DNA from: an uncultured Salinimicrobium sp.
Lineage (GTDB): Bacteria > Bacteroidota > Bacteroidia > Flavobacteriales > Flavobacteriaceae
DNA length: 14,692 nucleotides
NCBI GenBank assembly: GCA_946887025.1
Contig: CAMPJY010000057.1
Coordinates: 1-14,692, forward strand
Direction: 5' to 3'
Positions 6,760 through 13,726 of the stretch are shown in pieces. The position numbers were made by a program, and so were the translations under genes. How positions within the stretch are numbered: the first letter of the stretch is position 1; each line of letters begins with the position of its first letter. Below the pieces are notes generated by a model. The model had not been told where the DNA came from, made no database searches, and saw only the letters and a list, made by a program, of their open reading frames with translations.

Positions 6760-6787
6760 ATAGAATTACTTTAAATGTGATAGAATT
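6760..6787 (+). repeat. two direct ATAGAATT repeats, 20 bp apart, before the PAS gene
   Basis: ATAGAATT occurs at 6760-6767 and 6780-6787, exactly two helical turns apart. The second copy ends three bases before the ATG at 6791. Such same-face direct repeats can be regulator sites, but in AT-rich DNA this may also be chance. Confidence 0.35.
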
Positions 6788-6790
6788 GCC

Positions 6791-7177
6791 ATGGATATTA
6801 AAAATAACACCTTTATAAATAAACCTCAAGATCCTTCCCTGCCCCAGGTGACAATTGGTCTGGAACAGTACTTCAGCAACTCCATTGTTCCACAGCTGTT
6901 CCTGGATACAGAATTGCAATTAATTGATTTTACTCCTCCTATAGAAGAAATTTTTTCCATAGATCAGGACGATATAGGCAGAAGCATTTTTGAGTTGAAA
7001 CAGAAGATAGGTCACCAGGGCCTCATCGGGAATATTAAAGGGGTGCTGTATACCGAAAGGAATTTAGTGAAGCATATTCATACTTCTGATGGGGATAAGT
7101 TTATGATGAACATCCAGCCCTGCTTCTCTTTGGGAGAAGAGGTTGTGAATGGAGTTATAATTACCTTTCTGAACTAA
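6791..7177 (+). CDS. stand-alone PAS domain protein (CheB/CheR-fusion PAS type)
   Basis: 128 residues; about residues 25-128 form one PAS domain and nothing else. NSIVPQLFLDTELQLIDFTP, then EEIFSIDQDDIGRSIFELK, then HTSDGDKFMMNIQPCFS and a final EEVVNGVIITFLN closely follow the PAS domain found between CheR and histidine-kinase parts of CheB/CheR fusion sensors. That family has the pattern 'ATIFLDxELRIRRFTP ... RDGRWYLMRIxPYR ... GVVLTFVD'. No kinase, cyclase or DNA-binding output is attached, so it probably senses a ligand and acts by binding a partner, or is a remnant of a larger sensor. The N-terminal 25 residues are unstructured-looking. No neighbour indicates its pathway. Confidence 0.8.
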   Translation: MDIKNNTFINKPQDPSLPQVTIGLEQYFSNSIVPQLFLDTELQLIDFTPPIEEIFSIDQDDIGRSIFELKQKIGHQGLIGNIKGVLYTERNLVKHIHTSDGDKFMMNIQPCFSLGEEVVNGVIITFLN

Positions 7178-7294
7178 AAGGTGATCCTCCTTCGAAAAAG
7201 CCATTGCCGACCAGCAGTTAAAGAATTCAGGTATTAATGCTCCTTACAGTTAAAATAATATTAATTTATTCTTAAAGGGAAATTAAAATTTATT

Positions 7295-7302
7295 TATATT
7301 TG
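7295..7302 (+). promoter_or_regulatory. -7 box for the Bor-like lipoprotein gene
   Basis: TATATTTG is an exact TAnnTTTG box in an AT-rich stretch, 75 bases before the ATG at 7377, giving a 5' leader of about 65-70 bases. A TTTG -33 box is not evident at the usual spacing. Confidence 0.45.
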
Positions 7303-7376
7303 TTTTGCCCTGCACGATTTCCATCAGATTATTGATCTGAGGATTTGAAAACAAAAATAATTTAAAACCAAAACCA

Positions 7377-7673
7377 ATGTTGAAACAATTGACCAAAATG
7401 ACCGCCGTTGCGTTTACCGCTTCGGTGCTTTTTTCATCGTGCTATTCTTATACTTCTGTCGTAGGAGAGGGTGCACAAGGAAATCAGCAAGTAACTGAAT
7501 GGAACCATTACGTGGTTTACGGGCTGGCGCCGGTTAGCGTATCTGATTCCAAAGAAATGGCAGGAGGAGCCGAAAATTATACCATCCACACCCGCCATAC
7601 TTTTGTAAACGGGCTAATCAGTGGACTTACCTTTGGGCTCTATAACCCAACAACTACAACTGTTACCAAATAA
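7377..7673 (+). CDS. Bor-family-like lipoprotein
   Basis: 98 residues with a lipoprotein signal ending LFSSC (Cys22). The mature sequence fits the Bor family (PF06291; phage lambda Bor and E. coli relatives). YTSVVGEGAQGNQQVTEWNH is followed by YVVYGLAPVSVSDSKEMAGG, the ending HTFVNGLISGLTFGLYNP and a final TTTTVTK. Lambda Bor is an outer-membrane lipoprotein linked to serum resistance; in Bacteroidota the role is unknown and the gene is generally chromosomal rather than phage-borne. No phage gene is near it here. A single-gene unit with its own promoter box and a very strong terminator directly after the stop. Confidence 0.85.
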   Translation: MLKQLTKMTAVAFTASVLFSSCYSYTSVVGEGAQGNQQVTEWNHYVVYGLAPVSVSDSKEMAGGAENYTIHTRHTFVNGLISGLTFGLYNPTTTTVTK

Positions 7674-7681
7674 TTACACTT

Positions 7682-7712
7682 AAAGGAGCGTGCCTGTCAC
7701 GCTCCTTTTTCC
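7682..7712 (+). terminator. strong Rho-independent terminator after the Bor-like gene
   Basis: Perfect 11-bp stem AAAGGAGCGTG (7682-7692) / CACGCTCCTTT (7698-7708) with a five-base loop CCTGT, ending in a T-run (7706-7710). It is the clearest terminator in the window. Confidence 0.93.
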
Positions 7713-7720
7713 TTAAAATC

Positions 7721-7918
7721 ATGAAGAAATTCTTCTTTTTTCTTTTTCTGCTTCTAAGTGTATTATCCGGATACCAGGTGTTCAGGATCCTATTCAGGGA
7801 TTTCGACAGACTTACCGAGTATGGCTTTGGATACCTTGCAGGCAGATCTCTGCTATTCCTTCTCCTCCTCTACATCACTTTCCTTTTGGGAACAAAAGTC
7901 TTCCTGCGCAGGAGTTAA
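7721..7918 (+). CDS. tiny two-helix membrane protein, hypothetical
   Basis: 65 residues: hydrophobic helices at about 3-25 and 43-61, with a short loop FRDFDRLTEYGFGYLAGRS. No family is recognised. The ATG lies just nine bases after the T-run of the preceding terminator, so it needs either read-through or a start site within the terminator region. The Lys-rich start, clean membrane topology and basic end (FLRRS) favour a real gene. An overlapping +2-frame open frame (7758-7964) is less protein-like. Confidence 0.5.
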   Translation: MKKFFFFLFLLLSVLSGYQVFRILFRDFDRLTEYGFGYLAGRSLLFLLLLYITFLLGTKVFLRRS

Positions 7919-7989
7919 GGAAGCCTTTTTTCCGCTGTATTTTACTTTGAAGAAGATCCTCTGAATTCCAGGAACCAAAAACTTTTCCC

Positions 7990-7997
7990 TAACTTTG
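7990..7997 (+). promoter_or_regulatory. -7 box for the TDT-family transporter gene
   Basis: TAACTTTG is an exact TAnnTTTG box 17 bases before the ATG at 8014. A TTTG at 7946-7949 is too distant to be its -33 partner. Confidence 0.45.
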
Positions 7998-8013
7998 GGT
8001 AACGCTCAACCCG

Positions 8014-9066
8014 ATGGACCAGTTACAGTTAAGGATTAAGGAACTTTTACCCGCTTATTTCGCGCTTGTGATGGCCACTGGGATCATCTCCATTGCCACC
8101 TTCCTCAGCGGTTGGGAGGAAGTAGGTTACGGGCTTTTTTATCTGAATATGGTTTTCCTGGTATTGTTGCTGCTGGCTTTCGGCTACAGATGTCTAAAGT
8201 TCGGGAATCGGGTACTGGAGGATTTCAGGAGCTATCAGAAAGGCCCCGGCTTCTTCACCGTAGTCGCGGCCCTGTGTATCTTTGGAAATCAGCTGGTGGT
8301 ATTCTACAGGGCGATGGACTGGGCGATTCTGGTCCTACTGATTGCAGCCCTGGCCTGGCTGGTGATCATGTACGGGTTCTTTTTCAACATCACCACCACC
8401 CAGAATAAAAAATCGCTGAGCGAGGGGATCAACGGTACCTGGCTAGTCATAATTGTGGCGATCCAGGCGCTATCGGTGCTCATCTCCTTTATCTCTGTAG
8501 ACTTCGGAAAGAACGCGTATCTGTTCCTTTTCCTGGCGCTGTGCCTGTTCCTGTTGGGCTGCATCTTCTATTTGTATATCATGTCCCTCATCATTTATCG
8601 GATTTCCTTTTTCTCTCTTCATGCGAATGAACTGGGGGCACCTTACTGGATCAATATGGGGGCCACGGCGATAACTACGCTCGCGGGTTCCCTGCTGATC
8701 CTGCATACGGAGGATTACAACTTTATTGTAGAACTGTTGCCTTTTCTGAAAGGTTTCACCCTTTTCTTCTGGGCCTCAGGCACCTGGTGGATCCCCCTGT
8801 TGCTGATCCTCGGAGCCTGGAGGCATTTGATAAAGAAATATCCCGTACCCACTTCCCCTGAAGGCTACGACCCCAGCTACTGGGGCATGGTCTTCCCTCT
8901 GGGGATGTATACCGTATGTACCTTCAGACTGAGCGAGGCCCTGAACATCGGTTTCCTGAAAATGATCCCGGAGGTATTCATTTACGCGGCTCTGTTCACC
9001 TGGCTCGCAGTAATGACAGGTTTCGTAAGACAGCTGCTGGCGACCTTTTTTCCCAAGAATAAATAG
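8014..9066 (+). CDS. TDT/SLAC1-family (TehA-like) anion channel or transporter
   Basis: 350 residues with about ten membrane helices. Family marks are PAYFALVMATGIISIA at the first helix, ELGAPYWINMGATAITTLAG in the middle and YWGMVFPLGMYTVCTFRLSE near the end, as in the tellurite-resistance/dicarboxylate transporter family (TehA, Mae1, SLAC1). Plant SLAC1 and relatives conduct nitrate and chloride, while others move malate or sulfite. The position just upstream of a probable nitrate reductase operon, on the same strand, makes nitrate, nitrite or a related anion a plausible substrate, but it has its own promoter box and the substrate is not shown by the sequence. It ends 102 bp before the cytochrome gene. 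Calling it a tellurite-resistance protein would be misleading. Confidence 0.85.
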   Translation: MDQLQLRIKELLPAYFALVMATGIISIATFLSGWEEVGYGLFYLNMVFLVLLLLAFGYRCLKFGNRVLEDFRSYQKGPGFFTVVAALCIFGNQLVVFYRAMDWAILVLLIAALAWLVIMYGFFFNITTTQNKKSLSEGINGTWLVIIVAIQALSVLISFISVDFGKNAYLFLFLALCLFLLGCIFYLYIMSLIIYRISFFSLHANELGAPYWINMGATAITTLAGSLLILHTEDYNFIVELLPFLKGFTLFFWASGTWWIPLLLILGAWRHLIKKYPVPTSPEGYDPSYWGMVFPLGMYTVCTFRLSEALNIGFLKMIPEVFIYAALFTWLAVMTGFVRQLLATFFPKNK

Positions 9067-9118
9067 TTCTCTGCTAAGCCTTTTTAGAGAACATTAAGAA
9101 ATTGCTTTTGTTCTCTGC
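9066..9118. repeat. GTTCTCT repeats between transporter and reductase operon
   Basis: GTTCTCTGC occurs twice in direct orientation (9066-9074 and 9110-9118), and its inverted core AGAGAAC lies between (9086-9092). The middle copy can pair with either outer copy. The first copy overlaps the stop codon of the transporter gene; the last lies inside the reductase promoter. Possible alternative RNA hairpins or multiple regulator sites. Confidence 0.5.
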
Positions 9119-9127
9119 GGACAAAAG
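9105..9127. promoter_or_regulatory. operator-like inverted repeat on the reductase operon promoter
   Basis: CTTTTGT (9105-9111) and ACAAAAG (9121-9127) form a perfect 7-bp inverted repeat with a nine-base spacer. The left arm contains the proposed -33 TTTG, and the right arm ends three bases before the -7 box, so a bound protein would compete directly with RNA polymerase. Confidence 0.5.
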
Positions 9128-9138
9128 GCCTATATTTA
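9107..9138 (+). promoter_or_regulatory. promoter of the molybdoenzyme operon
   Basis: TTTG (9107-9110) and TATATTTA (9131-9138, one mismatch to TAnnTTTG) are separated by 20 bases, the typical Bacteroidota -33/-7 spacing. Start of transcription is expected near 9145, about 24 bases before the ATG at 9169. This is the only promoter in the window with both elements at good spacing. Confidence 0.6.
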
Positions 9139-9168
9139 GCATATCTGTTGAATTTTAAAAGAATTGAC

Positions 9169-10224
9169 ATGTATAGACTTTTTCAAACTTTGAATCGAAA
9201 AGCTTTGATGAAGGCTACAATTGCAGCGGTTCTGACGGTGATTCTGGTGCTGGTGGGCTCAAGAAACCTGCAGCATTTCGATCCGGCCCTGGTGGCTTAT
9301 CTAATTGGGACAGTGTTTGCCATCTTTGGGATCGCCTATCGTTACTCGGTTTGGCTTCAAAGACCGCCTACTAAACTTTACTGGCGTCGTAGTATGCAAT
9401 TCCTTTTCAGCAGGGATTTCTTTCCCACCTTATGGAGATCCATACGCCTTTTCTTCCGAAACATCATGTTCCAGAGGTTTATTGGTTACCGAAGCAACAA
9501 ACGCTGGTTTGCGCATTTCATGCTGGCAACCGGTTGTATGCTGGCCTTCATGATTACCATTCCGTTAACTTTTGGCTGGATCCATTTTATTCTGAAGCCC
9601 GGGGATGAGACTACCTATTATGCCATGCTTTTTGGTTTTGAAGCAGGTTCTTTCCAACTCGGTTCTCCTCTGGCTTTTATAGCCTTTCACGGCTTGGTCT
9701 GGTGTTCCGTACTGGTCACAATCGGTGCGGTGATCATGCTGAAACGCAGGATGACAGATGGAGGCCTGATCGCCACCCAGAGCTTCCAGAATGACTGGCT
9801 TCCCCTGATCCTACTTATTGCTATTTCCGTGACGGGTCTGGGAATTTCTTATGATTATACTTTCCTCCAGGGGAAGACCTATCAGTTCATGGCTGTAATT
9901 CACGCCATCACAGTTATTCTGTTCCTGGTATGGCTGCCTTTCGGGAAATTCTTCCATATTTTTCAACGACTGGCCCAGTTAGGTGCCAATTTATATCGGC
10001 ACGAGGGGAAGCGAAGAGGGCTGGCGAAATGTCCGCATACCCGGGAGGAATTCGCTACCCAGATGCATATTGACGACCTGAAAAAGGTGACCAGGGAACT
10101 GGGATTTGATTACGATAAACCTTCCGGGGGAAACCATCTGGACCTGAGTCCGGAGGGCAAGCGCTCCAGACTGGCGCTGGCGCATCTTAAGGCTCGAGAA
10201 AAACAGGGTAAATTTTTCGGATAA
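9169..10224 (+). CDS. NarI-like diheme cytochrome b, quinol-oxidising membrane subunit
   Basis: 351 residues with about six membrane helices (near 16-32, 42-58, 113-140, 165-191, 210-226, 238-258). The last four resemble the NarI/HdrE/DsrM cytochrome b core. Candidate heme ligands are H116 in [12 protein letters not shown]174 in [10 protein letters not shown], and H245 and H263 in [10 protein letters not shown] ... [12 protein letters not shown], the usual two-histidine helix ending P-x-GK-x-x-H. Such subunits take electrons from menaquinol and pass them through two b hemes to an iron-sulfur partner. A charged cytoplasmic tail (270-351) follows, longer than in NarI. I chose the ATG at 9169; an in-frame TTG at 9148 would add seven residues. 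The molybdoenzyme gene starts 19 bp downstream. The exact family name is uncertain, the cytochrome b reading fairly firm. Confidence 0.72.
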   Translation: MYRLFQTLNRKALMKATIAAVLTVILVLVGSRNLQHFDPALVAYLIGTVFAIFGIAYRYSVWLQRPPTKLYWRRSMQFLFSRDFFPTLWRSIRLFFRNIMFQRFIGYRSNKRWFAHFMLATGCMLAFMITIPLTFGWIHFILKPGDETTYYAMLFGFEAGSFQLGSPLAFIAFHGLVWCSVLVTIGAVIMLKRRMTDGGLIATQSFQNDWLPLILLIAISVTGLGISYDYTFLQGKTYQFMAVIHAITVILFLVWLPFGKFFHIFQRLAQLGANLYRHEGKRRGLAKCPHTREEFATQMHIDDLKKVTRELGFDYDKPSGGNHLDLSPEGKRSRLALAHLKAREKQGKFFG

Positions 10225-10243
10225 AAAGAAATCATTATACGGA

Positions 10244-12463
10244 ATGGCAAAACTTCCCACATCCATTGATAAAATTATTGAGAAATACGGACCTCATAAA
10301 GCCTATGTTCCCCAGACAGGATTCAGCGGTACCCATGAACCGGATAAGCTGGTAAAGACACATTGCTGCTATTGCGGGATGCAGTGTGGGATTCAGCTGA
10401 AGGTGAAGGACAACAAGATCGCAGGCTTCGAGCCTTGGATGGAATTTCCTTTCAACGAGGGGCGCCTCTGCCCAAAAGGGGTTCAGCGCTATGTACAGAA
10501 TAATCATCCAGACAGACTGCTTTCACCTATCCGCCGTGTGGAAGGCAGAGGCTATGAGGATATCGACTGGGAAACGGCCATGAGCAAAACCGTAAGTGAA
10601 ATCAAACGCATTCAGAGCACCTACGGCAACGATTCTTTTGCCATGCTTTCAGGAGTATCCCTTACCAATGAAAAAAGCTATATGATCGGGAAATTTGCCC
10701 GGGTAGCCCTAAAAACGGCTAATCTGGATTACAACGGTCGACTGTGTATGGTGAGTGCCGGAGCAGGGAACAAAAAAGCTTTCGGGCTGGACAGGATCTC
10801 CAACAGCTGGGCGGATCTTGCGCATGCGGAGGTTATTATCATTGCAGGAGCCAATGTAAGCGAAACTTTCCCCACCCTGACCCACTATATCTGGCGGGCC
10901 CGGGATAATGGAGCCAAACTTATAGTTGTGGATCCAAGGATGATCCCCTTAGCCAGAACGGCGGATATTCACCTGCCTGTAAGGCCCGGAGGGGATTCTG
11001 CACTTTTTGGAGCCATGCTGAAAATACTGGTCGACAACGACTGGCTGGACCATGATTTCATAGATAATTATACCGAAGGATTTCAGGAAGCCATCGATGC
11101 CGTGAAAGATTACGATCTGGACTGGGCCGAGGAGCATACAGGAATTCCGAAGGAAAAGATACTTGAAGCGGCTACCCTTTGGGGGAAAGCCAAAACCAGT
11201 TTCCTGCTGCACGCAAGGGGGATTGAACATCATTCCAAAGGCGTGGAGAATGTGAGCAGTACCATCAATCTGGTGCTGGCAACCGGAAGGATTGGACGTC
11301 CCTATTGCGGGTATGGCACCATCACCGGTCAGGGCAACGGCCAGGGGGGAAGGGAACACGGGCATAAATGCGACCAGCTCCCGGGTAACCGGGATATCAC
11401 CAATATGGAGCATAGGAAATATATAGCGGGGGTATGGGGAATCGATGAAAAGGAGATGCCGGGGAAAGGCATTACGGCCTATGAACAGATCGATGCCATT
11501 CACCGGGGTGAGATCAAGGGCCTTATCTCCATCTGCTTCAATCCTCTGGTTTCCCTGCCAAACAATGCCTATGTGCGGGAGGCTTTGGAGAAACTGGAAT
11601 TCTATGTGAATATCGACACCTTCCTTTCAGAAACTGCCCGTTACGCCGATATTGTTCTGGCAGGCTCGCTACATGAGGAGGAAGAAGGAACTGTGACCAC
11701 GGCGGAAGGCCGGGTGGTGAAAATTAATGAGGCCATCACTCCTCCCGGAGATACCAGAAGGGATGGGGAGATCCTGATGGAATTGGCCGAGAGGCTGGGC
11801 GCCGGAGATAAATTCAATTTTGCTACGAGTGAGGATATTTTCAATGAGCTGCGGGTAGCCTCCAAGGGAGGTACGGCCGATTACTACGGAATTACCTATA
11901 AAAAGGTGGTTGACAACATGGGGGTTTTCTGGCCCTGTCCGGAGCTGGATCACCCTGGAACCCCGAGATTATGGGAAGACAAAAAATTCGCAACCCCCGA
12001 TGGGAAGGCGCATTTTGTTCCTGTGAAGTATCGTCCCGCCACAGAAATGCCGGATGAGGAATTCCCCATCACCCTGACAACTGGTCGGGTGGTATCCCAG
12101 TATCTAAGCGGAACCTCCACAAGAAGGATTGGAAAACTCGTAGATCAGTATCCGGAACCTTTGTTGGAGATACATCCAAAACTGGCCAAACAATACGGAA
12201 TCGAGCAGCGTGACCTGGTGAAGGTAAGGACCCGCAGGGGAGAAGCAGCTTATCCCGCCAATGTAGTGACTACCATAAGAGAAGATACGGTTTTCATCCC
12301 CTATCACTGGGGAGGGAAACAATCCGCCAATCAGCTGACTATTAATGCGCTGGATCCTGTATCAAAAATCCCCGAATACAAGGTATGTTCCTGCCAGCTG
12401 GTAAATACAGGAGTGAAGTCCTCAAAGGAATTGACAGAAACCGCCTACCAGAGTTGGCTGTAG
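10244..12463 (+). CDS. Nas/Nap-type molybdopterin oxidoreductase, probable nitrate reductase catalytic subunit
   Basis: 739-residue Mo-bisMGD enzyme of the DMSO-reductase superfamily. An N-terminal [4Fe-4S] site is formed by C41, C44, C48 and C76, followed by PKG with the electron-transfer lysine K78. The molybdenum ligand is most likely C168 in [11 protein letters not shown], the place of the Mo-Cys of NapA and NasA/Nar[16 protein letters not shown] is the counterpart of the TGQPNAMGGRE signature of assimilatory nitrate reductases. The C-terminal cofactor-binding domain has [18 protein letters not shown] and IPYHWGG. No Tat or Sec signal is present, so the protein is cytoplasmic. Length matches NarB/NasC-type enzymes rather than NapA (about 830) or NarG (about 1200). 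Nitrate is inferred; a relative acting on another oxyanion or on formate cannot be excluded. Neighbours provide cytochrome b, iron-sulfur and Rieske partners. Confidence 0.88.
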   Translation: MAKLPTSIDKIIEKYGPHKAYVPQTGFSGTHEPDKLVKTHCCYCGMQCGIQLKVKDNKIAGFEPWMEFPFNEGRLCPKGVQRYVQNNHPDRLLSPIRRVEGRGYEDIDWETAMSKTVSEIKRIQSTYGNDSFAMLSGVSLTNEKSYMIGKFARVALKTANLDYNGRLCMVSAGAGNKKAFGLDRISNSWADLAHAEVIIIAGANVSETFPTLTHYIWRARDNGAKLIVVDPRMIPLARTADIHLPVRPGGDSALFGAMLKILVDNDWLDHDFIDNYTEGFQEAIDAVKDYDLDWAEEHTGIPKEKILEAATLWGKAKTSFLLHARGIEHHSKGVENVSSTINLVLATGRIGRPYCGYGTITGQGNGQGGREHGHKCDQLPGNRDITNMEHRKYIAGVWGIDEKEMPGKGITAYEQIDAIHRGEIKGLISICFNPLVSLPNNAYVREALEKLEFYVNIDTFLSETARYADIVLAGSLHEEEEGTVTTAEGRVVKINEAITPPGDTRRDGEILMELAERLGAGDKFNFATSEDIFNELRVASKGGTADYYGITYKKVVDNMGVFWPCPELDHPGTPRLWEDKKFATPDGKAHFVPVKYRPATEMPDEEFPITLTTGRVVSQYLSGTSTRRIGKLVDQYPEPLLEIHPKLAKQYGIEQRDLVKVRTRRGEAAYPANVVTTIREDTVFIPYHWGGKQSANQLTINALDPVSKIPEYKVCSCQLVNTGVKSSKELTETAYQSWL

Positions 12464-12484
12464 AGACGCAATGCATTGCGTCTT
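12463..12484. repeat. dispersed palindromic repeat, copy 2
   Basis: Bases 12464-12483 are a perfect 20-base palindrome centred on TGCA, beginning AGACGCAATG. The core GAGACGCAATGC (12463-12474) matches the repeat at 3141-3152. It starts immediately after the stop of the molybdoenzyme gene, inside the 85-bp gap before the iron-sulfur gene. The RNA could form a hairpin at the catalytic-subunit 3' end. Confidence 0.75.
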
Positions 12485-12548
12485 CCGGCTGAGTGGGCAA
12501 ACCGCAAAGCAATTAATTAGAAAGAATATTAACCAAAAAAACCAAATT

Positions 12549-13118
12549 ATGCCGGAAACCAGATACAACCAGGAAATGGCTTTTTTCGTAGACATGCAGC
12601 GCTGTATTGGCTGTCATGCTTGTGAAATGGCCTGTGCCGAATGTGAAACGAACGGGCAGGAGAGCATGATCCACGTAAACTATGTGGACCGCGCCGAAAG
12701 CATCCAGACCACAGTCCAGGTGTGTATGCATTGCGAGGATCCTACCTGTGCCAATGTGTGTCCGGCGGACGCTATACATCAGGATGATTTTGGGGTGGTA
12801 CACAGTGCCAATACTTCCCGCTGCATTGGCTGCTCCAACTGCGTTCTGGCCTGTCCTTTCGGGGTGCCGAAAATGATGCAGGAAGCGGAGCTGATGATGA
12901 AATGCAACATGTGTTACGACCGTACCAGTGCCGGGAAAAAACCCATGTGCGCGACGGTTTGTCCTAGTCAGGCGCTGTATTATGGCACCCGCGAAGAGAT
13001 TGAGCGTATGAGACCCGACAGCGTTCCCATGGATACCTTTAAATTCGGGAATCAGACGGTTAATACGAAGGTGAAGATCATGATGCCTCGGGGGACCCAT
13101 GAATTGATCATTGACTAA
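12549..13118 (+). CDS. four-cluster [4Fe-4S] ferredoxin-type subunit (DmsB/NrfC/FdhB-like)
   Basis: 189-residue electron-transfer subunit with sixteen ligand cysteines in four sets: C19/C22/C25/C29 ([11 protein letters not shown]), C59/C62/C67/C71 ([14 protein letters not shown]), C92/C95/C98/C102 ([12 protein letters not shown]) and C119/C122/C134/C138 (CNMC ... CATVCP). This is the standard arrangement in subunits that wire a molybdopterin subunit to a membrane quinol dehydrogenase. No signal peptide, so cytoplasmic, matching the catalytic subunit. The start at 12549 is preferred; the in-frame ATG at 12471 lies inside the palindromic repeat and adds 26 unrelated residues. Role inferred: relay from the heme b subunit, and possibly from the Rieske protein, to the [4Fe-4S] site of the molybdoenzyme. 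Confidence 0.92.
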   Translation: MPETRYNQEMAFFVDMQRCIGCHACEMACAECETNGQESMIHVNYVDRAESIQTTVQVCMHCEDPTCANVCPADAIHQDDFGVVHSANTSRCIGCSNCVLACPFGVPKMMQEAELMMKCNMCYDRTSAGKKPMCATVCPSQALYYGTREEIERMRPDSVPMDTFKFGNQTVNTKVKIMMPRGTHELIID

Positions 13119-13130
13119 AAAGCTTTGACC

Positions 13131-13652
13131 ATGATACACAAGGATCCTGATAAGGTGCCAAACTGGAAGAATGATTTTCCCATTCAGGAGGAGAAAGCCA
13201 CCCATGTGAGCCGCAGAGAATTTGCGAAGTTTCTGGGGCTGCTGTCCGGAGCCCTGGCCCTTGGGAATGGGGCTATTGTAATTAAAGCCCTTGCTTTCCC
13301 CGCAGAGCCTCTGGTAGGGGAACATTTCGTGTGTAATGAAAGCGAGGTCCCGGTAGGCAGCATGTTCCAGTTCGAAATAGAGGGCGACCAGAAGATACCC
13401 TATATACTTATCCATTTAAGGGAAGGAGAATGGCGTGCCTTTGAACAGAAATGTACTCACCTCACCTGCGCCGTCAGATACAGGCATGAGGAAGGAAAGA
13501 TAGAATGTCCCTGTCATAACGGCTGGTTCGATGCTGAAACAGGAAATGTACTTCAGGGCCCTCCACCAAGACCTTTGCCACAACTGGAAGTGGTGGTGAA
13601 GGATGGAAAAGTGTATGTGAAGGAAGAAGAGGAACCCTCAACAACCGTGTAG
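13131..13652 (+). CDS. Rieske [2Fe-2S] protein with Tat-like membrane anchor
   Basis: 173 residues. Residues 25-56 are a twin-arginine-like signal or anchor, SRREFAKFLG plus a hydrophobic stretch ending ALAFP. The Rieske domain has box I CTHLTC (C108, H110, C113) and box II CPCHNGWFD (C126, C128, H129). Ligands are C108, H110, C126 and H129; C113 and C128 can form the disulfide of bc1-type Rieske proteins. The usual box II CPCHGSxYD is altered: Gly131 replaces Ser and Phe133 replaces Tyr. The start is ATG 13131, since a TTG at 13125 adds only two residues. It follows the iron-sulfur gene by 12 bp. A bc1 complex is not encoded nearby, so it probably belongs to this complex. The Tat signal would place the domain outside the cytoplasm, opposite to the catalytic subunit, an unresolved point. 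Confidence 0.88.
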   Translation: MIHKDPDKVPNWKNDFPIQEEKATHVSRREFAKFLGLLSGALALGNGAIVIKALAFPAEPLVGEHFVCNESEVPVGSMFQFEIEGDQKIPYILIHLREGEWRAFEQKCTHLTCAVRYRHEEGKIECPCHNGWFDAETGNVLQGPPPRPLPQLEVVVKDGKVYVKEEEEPSTTV

Positions 13653-13676
13653 GAACAGGTCGACCTATCCGTTTTT

Positions 13677-13720
13677 CTCTTTAATCCTTTAATCTTTGAA
13701 TCTTTTTAATCTTTTAATTA
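13677..13720 (+). repeat. imperfect 8-bp tandem repeat upstream of the two-helix gene
   Basis: CTTTAATC at 13679-13686 and 13687-13694 is followed by TTTGAATC (13695-13702), TTTTTAATC (13703-13711) and a TTTTAATTA remnant. The unit is about 8 bases, repeated four to five times within the 74-bp gap after the Rieske gene. A related TTTAATCTTTAA stretch recurs near 14074. Not a CRISPR: units are too short and have no spacers. Confidence 0.6.
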
Positions 13721-13726
13721 CTTTTT

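Noticed and set aside
7377..7673. Bor-like gene as evidence of a prophage
   Set aside because: No other phage gene, integrase or attachment site is near, and similar lipoproteins occur on Bacteroidota chromosomes.
9066..9092. GTTCTCT/AGAGAAC hairpin as a terminator of the TDT-family gene
   Set aside because: The T-run lies in the loop rather than after the stem; better explained as part of the repeat system of the next promoter.
10949..11503. 184-codon minus-strand open frame inside the molybdoenzyme gene
   Set aside because: Fully antisense to a conserved catalytic domain and without recognisable protein features.
12471..12548. Earlier ATG for the iron-sulfur subunit
   Set aside because: It lies inside the palindromic repeat, and the 26 extra residues do not resemble the family N-terminus.
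12513..13415. 300-codon open frame on the minus strand opposite the ferredoxin and Rieske genes
   Set aside because: The plus strand encodes complete, motif-perfect iron-sulfur proteins there. The antisense translation is rich in His, Arg and Thr without domain character, a usual shadow of Cys-rich coding.
13657..13666. AGGTCGACCT palindrome after the Rieske stop as a terminator
   Set aside because: Only ten bases, so any hairpin would have a three-pair stem; the T-rich stretch that follows is part of the tandem repeat and too distant.
13677..13720. CRISPR-like repeat array
   Set aside because: Units are about 8 bases, contiguous and without spacers; no cas gene is present.
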